Shown here: piece after piece, positions 23,710 through 34,500 of the stretch
Position numbering within the stretch: the first letter of the stretch is position 1
Layout: every line of letters begins with the position of its first letter
Origin: Apteryx mantelli
Taxonomy: Eukaryota > Chordata > Aves > Apterygiformes > Apterygidae
Assembly: GCF_036417845.1 (NCBI RefSeq)
Contig: NC_089980.1
Location: 134,318,516-134,382,515, forward strand
DNA: 64,000 nt
Direction of reading: 5' to 3'
Notes under the pieces: generated by a model
The model's input: the letters and a program-made list of their open reading frames with translations, nothing else
The model's database searches: none
Told to the model about the DNA's origin: nothing
Translations under genes and position numbers: made by a program

Positions 23710-24218
23710 GGCTGACGGCCGGCCCCGTGCTCCACGTGGCTGCAGAGGGGACACACGAACACTCAAAGAACACAGCATGATGTTTTGCTGTAGCCTGCTC
23801 CCAAGCAGGAGTGCCAGCTATGGACAGCAATGCTTTGGGATATTGCGCGAGCAGTTGGGAAGTATCAGCCTGGAAGACCTCTGTGCTGCTGCCTGAGAAG
23901 CGTCTCCCCTCTTTGCCCGGGAGGGTCCCCACCTCGCCAGAGCACAAGCCCTCGGGTCCCTCCTCAAGCAGCCAGGCACCTTTCCAGTCTGTCCTGCAGC
24001 TGGGAAAGCCCGCATCCAGCTTCCCCTCTCTCGAGGCTCTAACAATCATCAGCTCATAGGTGGGATTTGCTCTCTTTTCTGCAACCGCCGGCTGGCCTCG
24101 CTGTCTGCTCTGATGCTTCCACCCATGTGGCATGTCGATGGTTCCAGGCAGATGGCACTTGAACAGGCCAAGAGGCGGAATGGGTGGCCAACCTGGAAGC
24201 GACCCCGCAGGTACCTAC

Positions 24219-24333
24219 CAGATCAGGGGCGGTCTTGGCGTTCAGGCAGTGACGATCCCACCACGAGTCGCCTGTGTCCCAGTGCCCCTTGGGTCGGGGA
24301 GTGTTGTTTTGCCCACAGCACCCTGGTTTTATA
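24219..24333 (-). promoter_or_regulatory. Core promoter and 5' UTR exon of R2
   Basis: TATAAAA on the minus strand at 24333-24327 and a 5' UTR exon donor at 24219. The sequence is almost the same as in R1 and R3. Confidence 0.75.
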
Positions 24334-24869
24334 CTCCTCCAGACGGGTGGGACGTGTGCTTGTTCCCGCGGCCACATCTTCCCCTGGCCAATGAGAAAGT
24401 GACCCATGTGCATGACCCACGGGGCTGACGGGCTGCTCCCTTACCCCTCCCTCCTGCAGTGGGAGAGGGTGAGGTGCCTCCTGGGAACTCTTGCAATCGC
24501 CACCGTTATCCTCACGCAACACGTCTTGTGACACCGCGCTGCGGCGGCACAGCAGGCACGCTGGCGACAGTGGCTTGGCATGAACTGTCTGCCATGGACA
24601 AAGCCATTTTTCTGGCATAGAGAGGAGCAGGAACCAGTCGTACACACCGATGGGATATTTGCCTCTTCCTCTCCTTTCGGCTGCCTCGTGTAGTCAGGCA
24701 GTGTGTTAAATGCAGGAACGTGCAGCATATTGCGCACCTTCTCTCCCTTGAACATTACAAGGACATTTTCATTTGTGCCAGGATGACTATGCACGTGACA
24801 TGCAAAGAAGTGGTAAGTTTAAGAATCTCTCTCTAATGGCTATTCAGATGAGGAGATAGTGACCACTGT

Positions 24870-25202
24870 GCATTAGAGCTGATGTTGTTTTAGGAAGTAG
24901 TGCTTAAAATGACAGCCATTTGTGATTAGTCTTCCTTTTTGGAGAAGAACTTTGTCTGAGATCTGCTTTCAAGTGTGCTGGAAATTTGTATTCCTTTCAA
25001 ACTATCATTCAGTTCTGCACTGTTTGAATCTATTTTCATCCTAATCTGTATTTGTAGAATCCTTTTCACACGGAATCTGAACGTGCACCAAGGAACACTT
25101 TGGCAAGAGAGGAAGAATTGTTTATTTGGGCACCTTCTCAGCATGTTCATCTACACTGGGCACAGTTCCATGCTGTTTCGGGTACCCAAATTTGCTCTCT
25201 GC
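24870..25202. other. Unique part of the R2-F2 spacer
   Basis: AT-rich, with no gene or known repeat recognised. The array homology stops at about 24,865, where the R3 and F1 flanks continue differently. Confidence 0.45.
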
Positions 25203-25818
25203 AATCATAGAATTGTAGATGAATTTAGATTTGAAAGGAGCTCTGGAGACTGTTTTATCCAACCCCTAGCTCAGAGCAGAGCCAACTATCCAAGTTAAAT
25301 CCATTTGCTCAGGCTCATGTCCTGTAGCATTTTGAATATCTGTAAGGATGCAGATTCTACCTTTTCTGGGCTCCTGTTCAGTGTTTGACAACTCTCACTG
25401 TGAAAGAAAATTTCCTAATACTAAACTAGAATTTTCTGTGTTTTTACTTAATCATTGCCCCTTATCCTTTTGCTGCACACCTCCAAGAATGATCCAGCTT
25501 TGTTTTTTGTATGGTCTTCGATCAGGTAGCTGAAGACAGTATTAAGTTTTTTCTGTTTAAGACTAAACGAATTGAGCTCTGTCAGCCTCTACTCGTATGC
25601 CATGTGTTCCAGCCCCCTAATCATCTCGGTGGCCTTTCACTGGAGTTGCTCCAGTGTGTTAGTGTCTTTCTTGTGCTCGGGAGCCCCAAGCTGGATAGCA
25701 GTTCCCTAGTGCCAAATAGAGGGGAATAATCATTTCACTTGACCTGGTGGCTGCACCCTTGCTGGTGTCACCCAGTGTGCAGTTTGGCCTTCATTGCTGC
25801 AGGAATGCACTGCTGACT
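25203..25818 (-). mobile_element. CR1 fragment, reverse orientation
   Basis: The reverse complement matches CR1 3' UTR and the end of ORF2. The stretch starts 'aatcatagaattgtagatga' and later carries the antisense of the segment that encodes 'ELQQSTEGH' and the cysteine-free C-terminus. It is more diverged than the neighbouring plus-strand copy and is truncated at its 5' end. Confidence 0.75.
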
Positions 25819-26692
25819 CATGTCCAACTTGTCAGAACGTTTCAAAAGGATCCACAGGTCCATTCAGAGAGACCTGGACAGGCTGGAGAGGTGGGCGGAG
25901 AGGAACCTCGTGAAGTTCAACAAAGGCAAGTGCAGGGTCCTGCACCTAGGGAGGAATAACCCCATGCACCAGTACAGGTTGGGGGTTGACCCGCTGGAAA
26001 GCAGCTCTGCGGAGAAGGACCTGGGAGTGCTGGTGGACACCAAGTTAAGCATGAGGCAGCAATGTGCCCTTGTGGCCAAGAAGGCCAATGGTATTGTGGG
26101 GTGCATCAGGAAGAGTGTTGCCAGCAGGTGGAGGGAGGTGATTCTCCCCCTCTCCTCAGCCCTGGGGAGGCCACATCTGGAGTACTGCGTCCAGTTCTGG
26201 GCTCCCCAGTACAAGAGGGATGTGGCACTACTGGAAAGAGTCTGGCGTGGGGTTACGGAGGTGATTAGGGGACTGGAACATCTCTCTTATGAGGAAAGAT
26301 TGAGAGAGCTGGGCCTGTTTAGCCTGGAGAAGAGAAGGCTGAGAGGAGATCTTATCAACGTGTACAAGTATCTGAAGGGAAGGTGTCGAGAGGATGGGAC
26401 CAGACTCTTTTCAGTGGTGCCCAGCGACAGGACATGAGGCAACGGGCACAAACTGAAACACAGACACTTCCATCTTAACATGAGGAAAAACTTCTTCACT
26501 GTGAGGGTGACAGAGCACTGGAACAGGTTGCCCCGAGAGGTTGTGGAGTCTCCTTCTCTGGAGATATTCAGAACACGCCGGGATGCAATCCTGTGCAACA
26601 TGCTCTAGGTGACCCTGCTTGAGCAGGGGGGTTGGACTAGATGATCTCCAGAGGTCCCTTCCAACCTCAGCGATTCTGTGATTCTGTGACCA
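25819..26692 (+). mobile_element. CR1 non-LTR retrotransposon, 3' end with long ORF2 remnant
   Basis: A 205-codon open frame (25820-26437) encodes the C-terminal end of CR1 ORF2, including [34 protein letters not shown] and [16 protein letters not shown]. It is followed by the 3' UTR and the tail 'gattctgtgattctgtga' at about 26,670-26,688. The open frame and intact tail suggest a fairly young, 5'-truncated insertion. It stands head-to-head with the minus-strand copy and lies in the spacer of the R2-F2 inverted pair. Confidence 0.92.
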
Positions 26693-26999
26693 GAAAAATA
26701 GCAAGAAGGTGAGAAACCATTCCCACTTTTTCTATCGGAATCAACTGCTTCTAAAACATAGTCTGAGTACGGGCTATGGGAGGGAGTACCAAGAGTGCTG
26801 GGCCAGCGCCAGGAGAGAGCAAAGGGCTGGGAGTCAAGCACTGGAGAGACAAAAGGGTCTTGGGGCTGACCCCAACCCAGCCCGGGCTCCTGAGTGACCC
26901 CACGGTGCAGCCCCAGGTCCCAGTTCCCCCCATGACACCAATGCCCAATTTGGCCCAGGCTCCTGTGTTACCCTTCCGGTCACCCAAATGTCCAGCCAA

Positions 27000-27185
27000 A
27001 AGGCATCTTCTCCTTTTTTTTCTTCTCAGAGAAATCAAGGCATCACTTTCGTATTCTGACACCTCGGAGAGGAATTCCAGGGTCTTCAGACCCTGAGTGT
27101 TCTGCCATCCTGTCTCGCATAAGAGACGTTGGGCATTGTGGTTTGCAGAAACAAACTTGGGACATGCACAGTACATCCCTGAACA
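27000..27185 (+). repeat. Array-associated upstream element, copy near F2
   Basis: About 185 bp shared with 16,100-16,300 (inverted) and, more diverged, with 38,570-38,800 (same strand). Shared landmarks are 'caaggca(t/c)cactttc', 'ggaattccagggtcttca' and 'agagacgttgggcattg'. I do not recognise it as a known repeat family. Confidence 0.6.
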
Positions 27186-27494
27186 TTGGAATTGGTTGCT
27201 GCTGGTGCCTGCACCAGCCAATCTTTTTGCTCATCTCAAACAGTTTGAATAAAACTACCGTAGCCGGTGCGCCTGCTGTGCCGCCGCAGCGCGGTGTCAC
27301 AAGACGTGTTGCGTGGGGATAACAGTGGCGATTGCAGGAGTTCCCAGGAGGCACCTCACCCTCTCCCACTGCAGGAGGGAGGGGTAAGGGAGCAGCCCGT
27401 CAGCCCCGTGGGTCATGCACATGGGTCACTTTCTCATTGGCCAGGGGAAGATGTGGCCGCGGGAACAAGCACACGTCCCACCCGTCTGGAGGAG

Positions 27495-27609
27495 TATAAA
27501 ACCAGGGTGCTGTGGGCAAAACAACACTCCCCGACCCAAGGGGCACTGGGACACAGGCGACTCGTGGTGGGATCGTCACTGCCTGAACGCCAAGACCGCC
27601 CCTGATCTG
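27495..27609 (+). promoter_or_regulatory. Core promoter and 5' UTR exon of F2
   Basis: TATAAAA at 27495-27501 and a 5' UTR exon donor at 27609|gtaggt. Confidence 0.75.
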
Positions 27610-28726
27610 GTAGGTACCTGCGGGGTCGCTTCCAGGTTGGCCACCCATTCCGCCTCTTGGCCTGTTCAAGTGCCATCTGCCTGGAACCATCGACATGCCA
27701 CATGGGTGGAAGCATCAGAGCAGACAGCGAGGCCAGCCGGCGGTTGCAGAAAAGAGAGCAAATCCCACCTATGAGCTGATGATTGTTAGAGCCTCGAGAG
27801 AGGGGAAGCTGGATGCGGGCTTTCCCAGCTGCAGGACAGACTGGAAAGGTGCCTGGCTGCTTGAGGAGGGACCCGAGGGCTTGTGCTCTGGCGAGGTGGG
27901 GACCCTCCCGGGCAAAGAGGGCAGACGCTTCCCGGGCAGCAGCACAGAGGTCTTCCATGCTCTCAGGCCTCAGCTAGCTCCCAGAGGGTGTTCTGTGGTG
28001 ACCTCAGCGGCGACGGAGACCCTTCTCTGCCCTCGTGCCGTGGCCGGGGGAGGTGCCGCCCTGGGTTGTGGTGCAGCCTGTCGGGCTCTGAGGGTGTCTG
28101 CTGGGAAGCCCGGGAGTGACCTGGACTCGCGGGTGGGCACTGCTGAGGTGGCTGGGCCTTCAGTGTAAGAACCTCGCTCATTTCTTGCCCTCAGTCCTAC
28201 TCTGGGCATCGCCTTCAGTGTCGGCACAAGGATCTCCTGCTGTGCAAACCTTCTTCGCTGTGGCCTGTGCGAAGGGGAGGCAGCGGGAGAGGGCAAATGC
28301 CCTAGCAATAGCTCCCATCAGGTAACTACATTGGAACTTGTTTCTTAGCTCACCCCTCGATTCTGTCCCTTTGAAAACATATTGAATTCTCCTCAGGAGA
28401 AAAGACATGATGTGTAAGGGCTGAGGAGTACAGCTTCCAAGGTGAGTTTCTGCTTGCATTTTTGAAATTTCCTTGGATGTTGATTTGACTAAAATTGCAA
28501 CAACCAGGCAGGAGTTCCCCAGTCTGTCTTTTGGAGAAACCGTAAGGCAGACCTGTGAGAAAGATAATGAAAAAACCCATGTAGATTGTCCAAACGGCTG
28601 TTCCCGGGATCTTCATGCAGTTGTAATGCTAATCACCACTGCTGTCTCCTCATGGGGTCCTTCATCTCCTTGCTGCCTTGTGACTCCCCTCCGCAGCCAC
28701 GTGGAGCTCTGGGCCGTCTGTCAGCC

Positions 28727-30363
28727 ATGCGGATCCTGTGCTTGCTCTTCCCTTTCTTCCTGCTGTTGCTCCAGGGCGCTGCAGGTGAGATGTGAGGAGG
28801 GGAGCAGAGGTGAGGTGTGAACCCACCTCAGAGGTGTCGTCCATGCCCCGCAAGCGGCCCCGTTGGTCAGAGGCACTGAACAGTTTGGAGGGAATGGTTG
28901 GTTTTCTGGTCGACTTAGTGTTCCTACGTGAAAAGCCATGCAACGGCATAGCTCGAAAGCTCTTCTGAGAGCGCCCTTTCCCCCAGGAGATGGGCAGCGG
29001 GTGTGGAGATAGCTCCCAGGAATAAAGGCTGTCTCCTTGGGGGGCTGAAGTGGGAGGCAGCTCCCGGGTCCTGCCTTTAGCTGCCTCGTGGGGAGCTGCT
29101 GCAGAGGAGCTCATGCTGCAGCCACAGAGGACGCAGCCCTTACAGCCAGACCAGGCTGTTCGAACAGCGGGCACCTTGGGGAGCGATGGCACGTCAGACC
29201 ATAAGTGTGATGCCATTTGAGGAGCCCTGCCTGGGGCGCAAAGCTGCCCCCTCATCCAGCGGCCTCTAAGCCGAGCGTCCCAAGGTGCCGGTGCCCCGAG
29301 GCGTGAGGCCTGGCGAGGGCTGCGCGAGGGCTTTCCATCAGAGGCCACTCGCGGCCGGGAGCAGCCGGGAGGGAACGTGGGGTGCGGGCTGTGCCCTGCT
29401 TCCCGCTCTGCTGCTGCTGCCGGCAGCGGTGGGCATGCAGCTGCGGAGCTGGGGAGGCAGCACGGCTCTGCCTCGGCCTCCCGCTGCTCTTCCCCACTGC
29501 CTGCCCCGTGCACACACACATCACCATGTAAACTTTCTTCGGAAGATGTAAAGACTGCGGGTTTGATGCTGAGTCTGTGTGGAGGCTAACATGCAAGGGG
29601 AGTATCGGCTCCTCTGGAATACACGGATTCTTTACAGTAATCCCATTCTTGCTCCTTTTCAACTGTTTTAATTTGCAGGATTCTCCTTCGCACCAGGAAG
29701 TAAGAAGGAATGTGAACGAATAAAAGGCTATTGTTCATTTTCAAATTGCTATTTCCCTTATGTTGCCAAGGGAGTATGCTCAAGATTTTCCATTTGTTGC
29801 AAAAAGTAAGTTCTGGAATTAAAATTGATGTTGCCATGCCAAAGTGACAGCAGAAAGAGCTGCTGTTGTCTTTAAACCCACACTCCTGGTTAACGCCTTT
29901 GTGCCTTCATGCTGTGAGGCAGAGCCCGGGGCAGGAGGAGAAAGGGCCTTGTGTGCTCGGGGCTGCCCTGAAGGACCCCAAAGTCAGACAGCACCTTCCC
30001 ACTCCCCTCGGCCCCACGAGACCTGCACAGCCCTGACGGAGGCTCTGCCACAGTGGCCAAGAGTGACGGGTGTCCCTGCCGTGGCACGAGGCTCACAGTC
30101 CTTGCCCGGATGTCCCTGCAGAGCCTTGGAGCTGGCGCTGCAACCGCTTAGGAAAACAGAGCTCCAAGGCGCCTGCAAGAAGCACTGGAGCTTCCTTCTG
30201 GGGCATTTAGCCTTAGGCCCTCCCTGCAGTTGCTTAGTGTGGGAGAGGTAGTTGGAGAGGCTGGGAGAAAGGGAAATGCAAAGAGTACGTTGCAAGCAGG
30301 TGCCATCACTCTCTCTTTTACTCCTACAGCATACGGGGCTGGGGACGTGCATCCTTCGAGTAG
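28727..30363 (+). CDS. Avian beta-defensin, AvBD1-like (array gene F2)
   Basis: Coding parts: signal exon 28727-28784 (exon acceptor at 28697; MRILCLLFPFFLLLLQGAA), six-cysteine exon 29679-29805, terminal exon 30330-30363 (TAG), 72 residues in all. The propiece is longer than in the AvBD3-like copies (GFSFAPGSKKEC). The spacing C-x6-C-x4-C-x9-C-x6-CC is intact, and CSRF..CCK near the end matches AvBD1. The six-cysteine exon equals that of R1, but the tail NIRGWGRASFE is the one used by F1, so the gene is a mosaic. It is head-to-head with R2 and tail-to-tail with R3. Confidence 0.86.
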
Positions 30364-30555
30364 CACTTCCCCCTTACTTCTCAGTCCTGAAATGGCTCTG
30401 CATGTCCTCCTCCCTTCCTGCTTCTGCAGTCTCCAAGTTGTGTGCAAACGGAAGGTGAAGTGCTGCTCCTGATGGGATGCAAGGGCACTTGTGTGCGGGA
30501 GCAAGGCGGCCGAGGCCCTTGTGTCAGCTGGAAAGAAGCTGCATGTCCCTGCTTC

Positions 30556-30561
30556 AATAAA
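30556..30561 (+). terminator. Polyadenylation signal of F2
   Basis: AATAAA, 193 bp after the stop codon of F2. Confidence 0.8.
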
Positions 30562-30889
30562 GCCGTGTAGTTTGGCATTGCAGTTGATGGAAAGTGCAGA
30601 GGTTTCCTGGTGGGACAGGAGGTTCTGTGTGGGTAGGGGTTTTGCGATGCTCAGGTTCGCCACCACGGCCACGCTCAGGGCTGCTCTTCCCTGGCAGCGT
30701 GGTGGGGGACGCTGTGCCTCGCAGTGCCTCCCGGGCCCCGGCGCTTGCTGCTGGTGGCACAAAGGCACTCTGTGGTTCCCACAGACAGATGTCAGCTTCC
30801 CAAAGCAGCCATCCTCGCTCCCTTCTCCCCAGAAAGGGCCCCAGGCCCTTCCCAGCCGCAGTCCCTGTGGCAGAGGTGTGTGCTGTGTT

Positions 30890-31700
30890 TGACTCCGGCA
30901 AGGACCTTCAGCCTTGTGAGCAGGGCAGAGGCACGCGGGAAGCTCCTGCAGATGTCCGCCCTGCTGCTTTGGCAAGGGCTGGACATGCGCCTGGAAGCAG
31001 GAGGTGGTCGAGTCCGGGTAGAGAGGGCTGAGGCTGCTCTGGCTCCTTGGAAAGCAAAGGCTTCGCCAACACAGCCAGGGGCACGTTTTGCTCCTGCAGG
31101 CCCATGTGCACGCACACAAGCTGCTGCTCGAGCGCAGGCGCAACACAAGCCTTGAGGCTGGCCTTTGCAGCAAGGTGGAGGTCACTGCTGGTGGCAGAGA
31201 GCTGCAGTGCCACCGCCGAGTATCGGCAGGCGGGCAGAGCGCAGAAGACAGCCCGTGCATTGCCTGCTGGGCTCGAGATCTGCACGCTTGCAGGCCACGG
31301 TGCGTGGGACCCGCTGGAGAGGTCCCGTCGAGGCTGAGCTGGACCGCCCTCCCCGGAGACCCGTCTCACTGCAAGGGCTGCAGAGGTGTCCTTGGCGGGC
31401 GGCGCGGGCGCTCAGCCTCGTCGCGGCACGGCTGCGGCGGCGATGGAGGCCGTGGGTGGTGGAGAGGCGTGGGTGCGTGGGGAGGGCAGGCGTGGAGGGG
31501 AGGTGGGCAGGGGCCGCTCGGCGGGTGCCCGTCGCGACGGCCGAGGAGGGCGAGGGAGGCGCCGTGCGGCGGCGCGGTGGGAAGGGGCGCAGGGGCAGCG
31601 CAGCCGCCGTCGTGGCCCGCAGCAAGGAGGGCTGCAGCATGCCGGAGCAGGGCGAGGAGGAGCGCGGGGCCTCGGGGACGGGCCGGTGGGCAGCCGTGCA
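30890..31700. repeat. GC/CpG-rich duplicated segment, right copy
   Basis: Inverted, nearly identical copy of 20,759-21,560. Here it is joined directly to the 3' flank of R3 at about 31,705, which is the unoccupied target of the solo LTR found at 20,381. Confidence 0.75.
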
Positions 31701-32072
31701 GGTGCCTGGCCAAGGGGGACACACACCCCAGCGCCACCCTCCGCACACAGCCGCACGCTGCTGCTGCTGCTGCCCGAGCCTCCCATGGGCACAGAGACGC
31801 CCCAGCGCCCCAGAGGACCGGGACACTGCTCCCGCGCCAGGGAAACCACCTGCGGGAACCACAGAGTGCCTTTGTGCCACCAGCAGCAAGCGCCGGGGCC
31901 CGGGAGGCACTGCGAGGCACAGCGTCCCCCACCACGCTGCCAGGGAAGAGCAGCCCTGAGCGTGGCTGTGGTGGCGAACCTGAGCATCGCAAAACCCTTA
32001 CCCACACAGAACCTCCTGTCCCACCAGGAAACCTCTGCACTTTCCATCAACTGCAATGCCAAACTACACGGC

Positions 32073-32078
32073 TTTATT
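32073..32078 (-). terminator. Polyadenylation signal of R3
   Basis: AATAAA on the minus strand in the terminal exon of R3. Confidence 0.8.
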
Positions 32079-32291
32079 GAAGCAGGGACATGCAGCTTCT
32101 TTCCAGCTGACACAAGGGCCTCGGCCGCCTTGCTCCCGCACACAAGTGCCCTTGCATCCCATCAGGAGCAGCGCTTCACCTTCCGTTTGCACACAACTTG
32201 GAGACTGCAGAAGCAGGAAGGGAGGAGGACATGCAGAGCCATTTCAGGACTGAGAAGCAAGGGGGAAGTGCTGCTCGGAAGATTCAGGGCC

Positions 32292-33876
32292 TCAGACCCA
32301 TACGCTGTAGGAAGAAAACAGAGAGTGATGGCACCTGCTTGCAACGTACTCTTTGCATTTCCCTTTCTCCCAGCCTCTCCAACTACCTCTCCCACACTAA
32401 GCAACTGCAGGGAGGGCCTAAGGCTAAATGCCCCAGAAGGAAGCTCCAGTGCTTCTTGCAGGCGCCTTGGAGCTTTGTTTTCCTAAGCGGTTGCAGCGCC
32501 AGCTCCAAGGCTCTGCAGGGACATCCGGGCAAGGACTGTGAGCCTCGTGCCACGGCAGGGACACCCATCACTCTTGGCCACTGTGGCAGAGCCTCTCTCA
32601 GGGCTGTGCAGGTCTCGTGGGGCCGAGGGGAGTGGGAAGGTGCTGTCTGACTTTGGGGTCCTTCAGGGCAGCCCCGAGCACACAAGGCCCTTTCTCCTCC
32701 TGCCCCGGGCTCTGCCTCACAGCATGAAGGCACAAAGGCGTTAACCAGGACTTGACTCAAAAGAAGACTATGACTATCAACGCTAGTGATGAGGCAGCCT
32801 CTTCCTGAACTTCCAATCCAGAACTTACCTTTTGCAGCAATAGTGAAGTCGAGAACATCTTCCAATGGGTTTAGTAGGGTAACGACAGCCCCCAAAAACG
32901 CAGACTCCCCCTCTTCGTCTGCAGACACTGACACTTCCTGCAGCCATGGAGATGGATGTACAGAGAAACAATGGCAAAGAAAAAGTGGGAGAGAAGAGTG
33001 TGTGATTCCAGAAGGGTTGACACTAAGCCTGGATTTCACCCTGGATTTCCACCCCCTACATGCACTCAGCACCAAACTCACCGTACCTGCATCTTCACCA
33101 GCAAGACCTCTCCCCTCTAACAGCGCTACATGGCAGTGGGGGGGTGTGTGCACAGGGCAGGCAGCGGGGAAGAGCAGCGGGAGGCCGAGGCAGAGCCGTG
33201 CTGCCTCCCCAGCTCCGCAGCTGCATGCCCACCGCTGCCGGCAGCAGCAGCAGAGCGGGAAGCAGGGCACAGCCCGCACCCCACGTTCCCTCCCGGCTGC
33301 TCCCGGCCGCGAGTGGCCTCTGATGGAAAGCCCTCGCGCAGCCCTCGCCAGGCCTCACGCCTCGGGGCACCGGCACCTTGGGACGCTCGGCTTAGAGGCC
33401 CCTGCACAAGGCGGGACCGCTTTGCGCCCCAGGCAGACTGCCAAGGCAGCAGGCGCTGCGCGGCACGTTCCCACGCCTACGCTGGGTGGCAGGTCCCTCT
33501 GAACGGGGGGCTGTGAGGACCCCAGGCTTGCGGAAGGCAGCTCCCCTGCAGACACCCACGGAGCAGCAGCTGAACGCAGGCTTGGCGCCTGCAGCTGAAT
33601 GCCTTCGCAGCCCACAGGAGAAGCCAGGCTCTTCTTGCTGGGCACCTGTGCCCCCCATACCCACTGCAGGTGCTCCTGAAGGGGCCCCTCAGAAGCATCC
33701 TTCTTCCGTCCCTCCTCAACTTTGCACCGCTCCAACACGCGGAGCGTCTTCCCGGGACGTGGCAGACCCCGCTGACACGGGGTCACAGCTCACCCCTCTG
33801 CCCCTCTGCCCGTCTCACCTGCAGCGCCCTGGAGCAGCAGCAGGAAGAAGGGGAAGAGAAGGTAGAGGATCCGCAT
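32292..33876 (-). CDS. Avian beta-defensin, AvBD3-like (array gene R3)
   Basis: Coding parts: signal exon 33876-33819 (signal peptide as in F1 and R2), six-cysteine exon 32937-32829, terminal exon 32304-32292 (TGA), 59 residues in all. The mature peptide starts near GSVSVCRRRGGVC, keeps the beta-defensin spacing, and reads GGCRYP....IGRC, an AvBD3-type core. The tail is CCKSVWV, unlike any other copy in the array. About 11 of 36 residues differ from F1 in the six-cysteine exon. The TATA box, splice sites and polyadenylation signal are all present, so I see no reason to call it a pseudogene. Confidence 0.85.
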
Positions 33877-34385
33877 GGCTGACGGCCGGCCCCGTGCTCC
33901 ACGTGGCTGCAGAGGGGACACACGAACACTCAAAGAACACAGCATGATGTTTTGCTGTAGCCTGCTCCCAAGCAGGAGTGCCAGCTATGGACAGCAATGC
34001 TTTGGGATATTGCGCGAGCAGTTGGGAAGTATCAGCCTGGAAGACCTCTGTGCTGCTGCCCGGGAAGCGTCTGCCCTCTTTGCCCGGGAGGGTCCCCACC
34101 TCGCCAGAGCACAAGCCCTCGGGTCCCTCCTCAAGCAGCCAGGCACCTTTCCAGTCTGTCCTGCAGCTGGGAAAGCCCGCATCCAGCTTCCCCTCTCTCG
34201 AGGCTCTAACAATCATCAGCTCATAGGTGGGATTTGCTCTCTTTTCTGCAACCGCCGGCTGGCCTCGCTGTCTGCTCTGATGCTTCCACCCATGTGGCAT
34301 GTCGATGGTTCCAGGCAGATGGCACTTGAACAGGCCAAGAGGCGGAATGGGAGGCCAACCTGGAAGCGACCCCGCAGGTACCTAC

Positions 34386-34500
34386 CAGATCAGGGGCGGT
34401 CTTGGCGTTCAGGCAGTGACGATCCCACCACGAGTCGCCTGTGTCCCAGTGCCCCTTGGGTCGGGGAGTGTTGTTTTGCCCACAGCACCCTGGTTTTATA
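34386..34500 (-). promoter_or_regulatory. Core promoter and 5' UTR exon of R3
   Basis: TATAAAA on the minus strand at 34500-34494 and a 5' UTR exon donor at 34386. Confidence 0.75.

Larger units (their letters stand above)
27240..30790 (+). repeat. Duplicated AvBD block carrying gene F2
   Basis: Nearly identical in inverted orientation to 11,900-15,310 (R1). Its 3' part continues into 30,790-31,700, which is the inverted copy of 20,759-21,690 beside R2. F2 and R2 therefore form a second inverted pair centred near 26 kb. Confidence 0.85.

Noticed and set aside
25820-26437. The 205-codon open frame as a host gene
   Set aside because: It is CR1 ORF2 C-terminal sequence followed by the diagnostic CR1 3' tail.
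31386-32486. Long open frames over the GC-rich block and R3 3' region (up to 366 codons), with relatives at 20.7-22.3 and 30.1-31.3 kb
   Set aside because: They run antisense through defensin terminal exons and across the GC-rich repeat, and repeat only because the DNA is duplicated. No known domain was seen.
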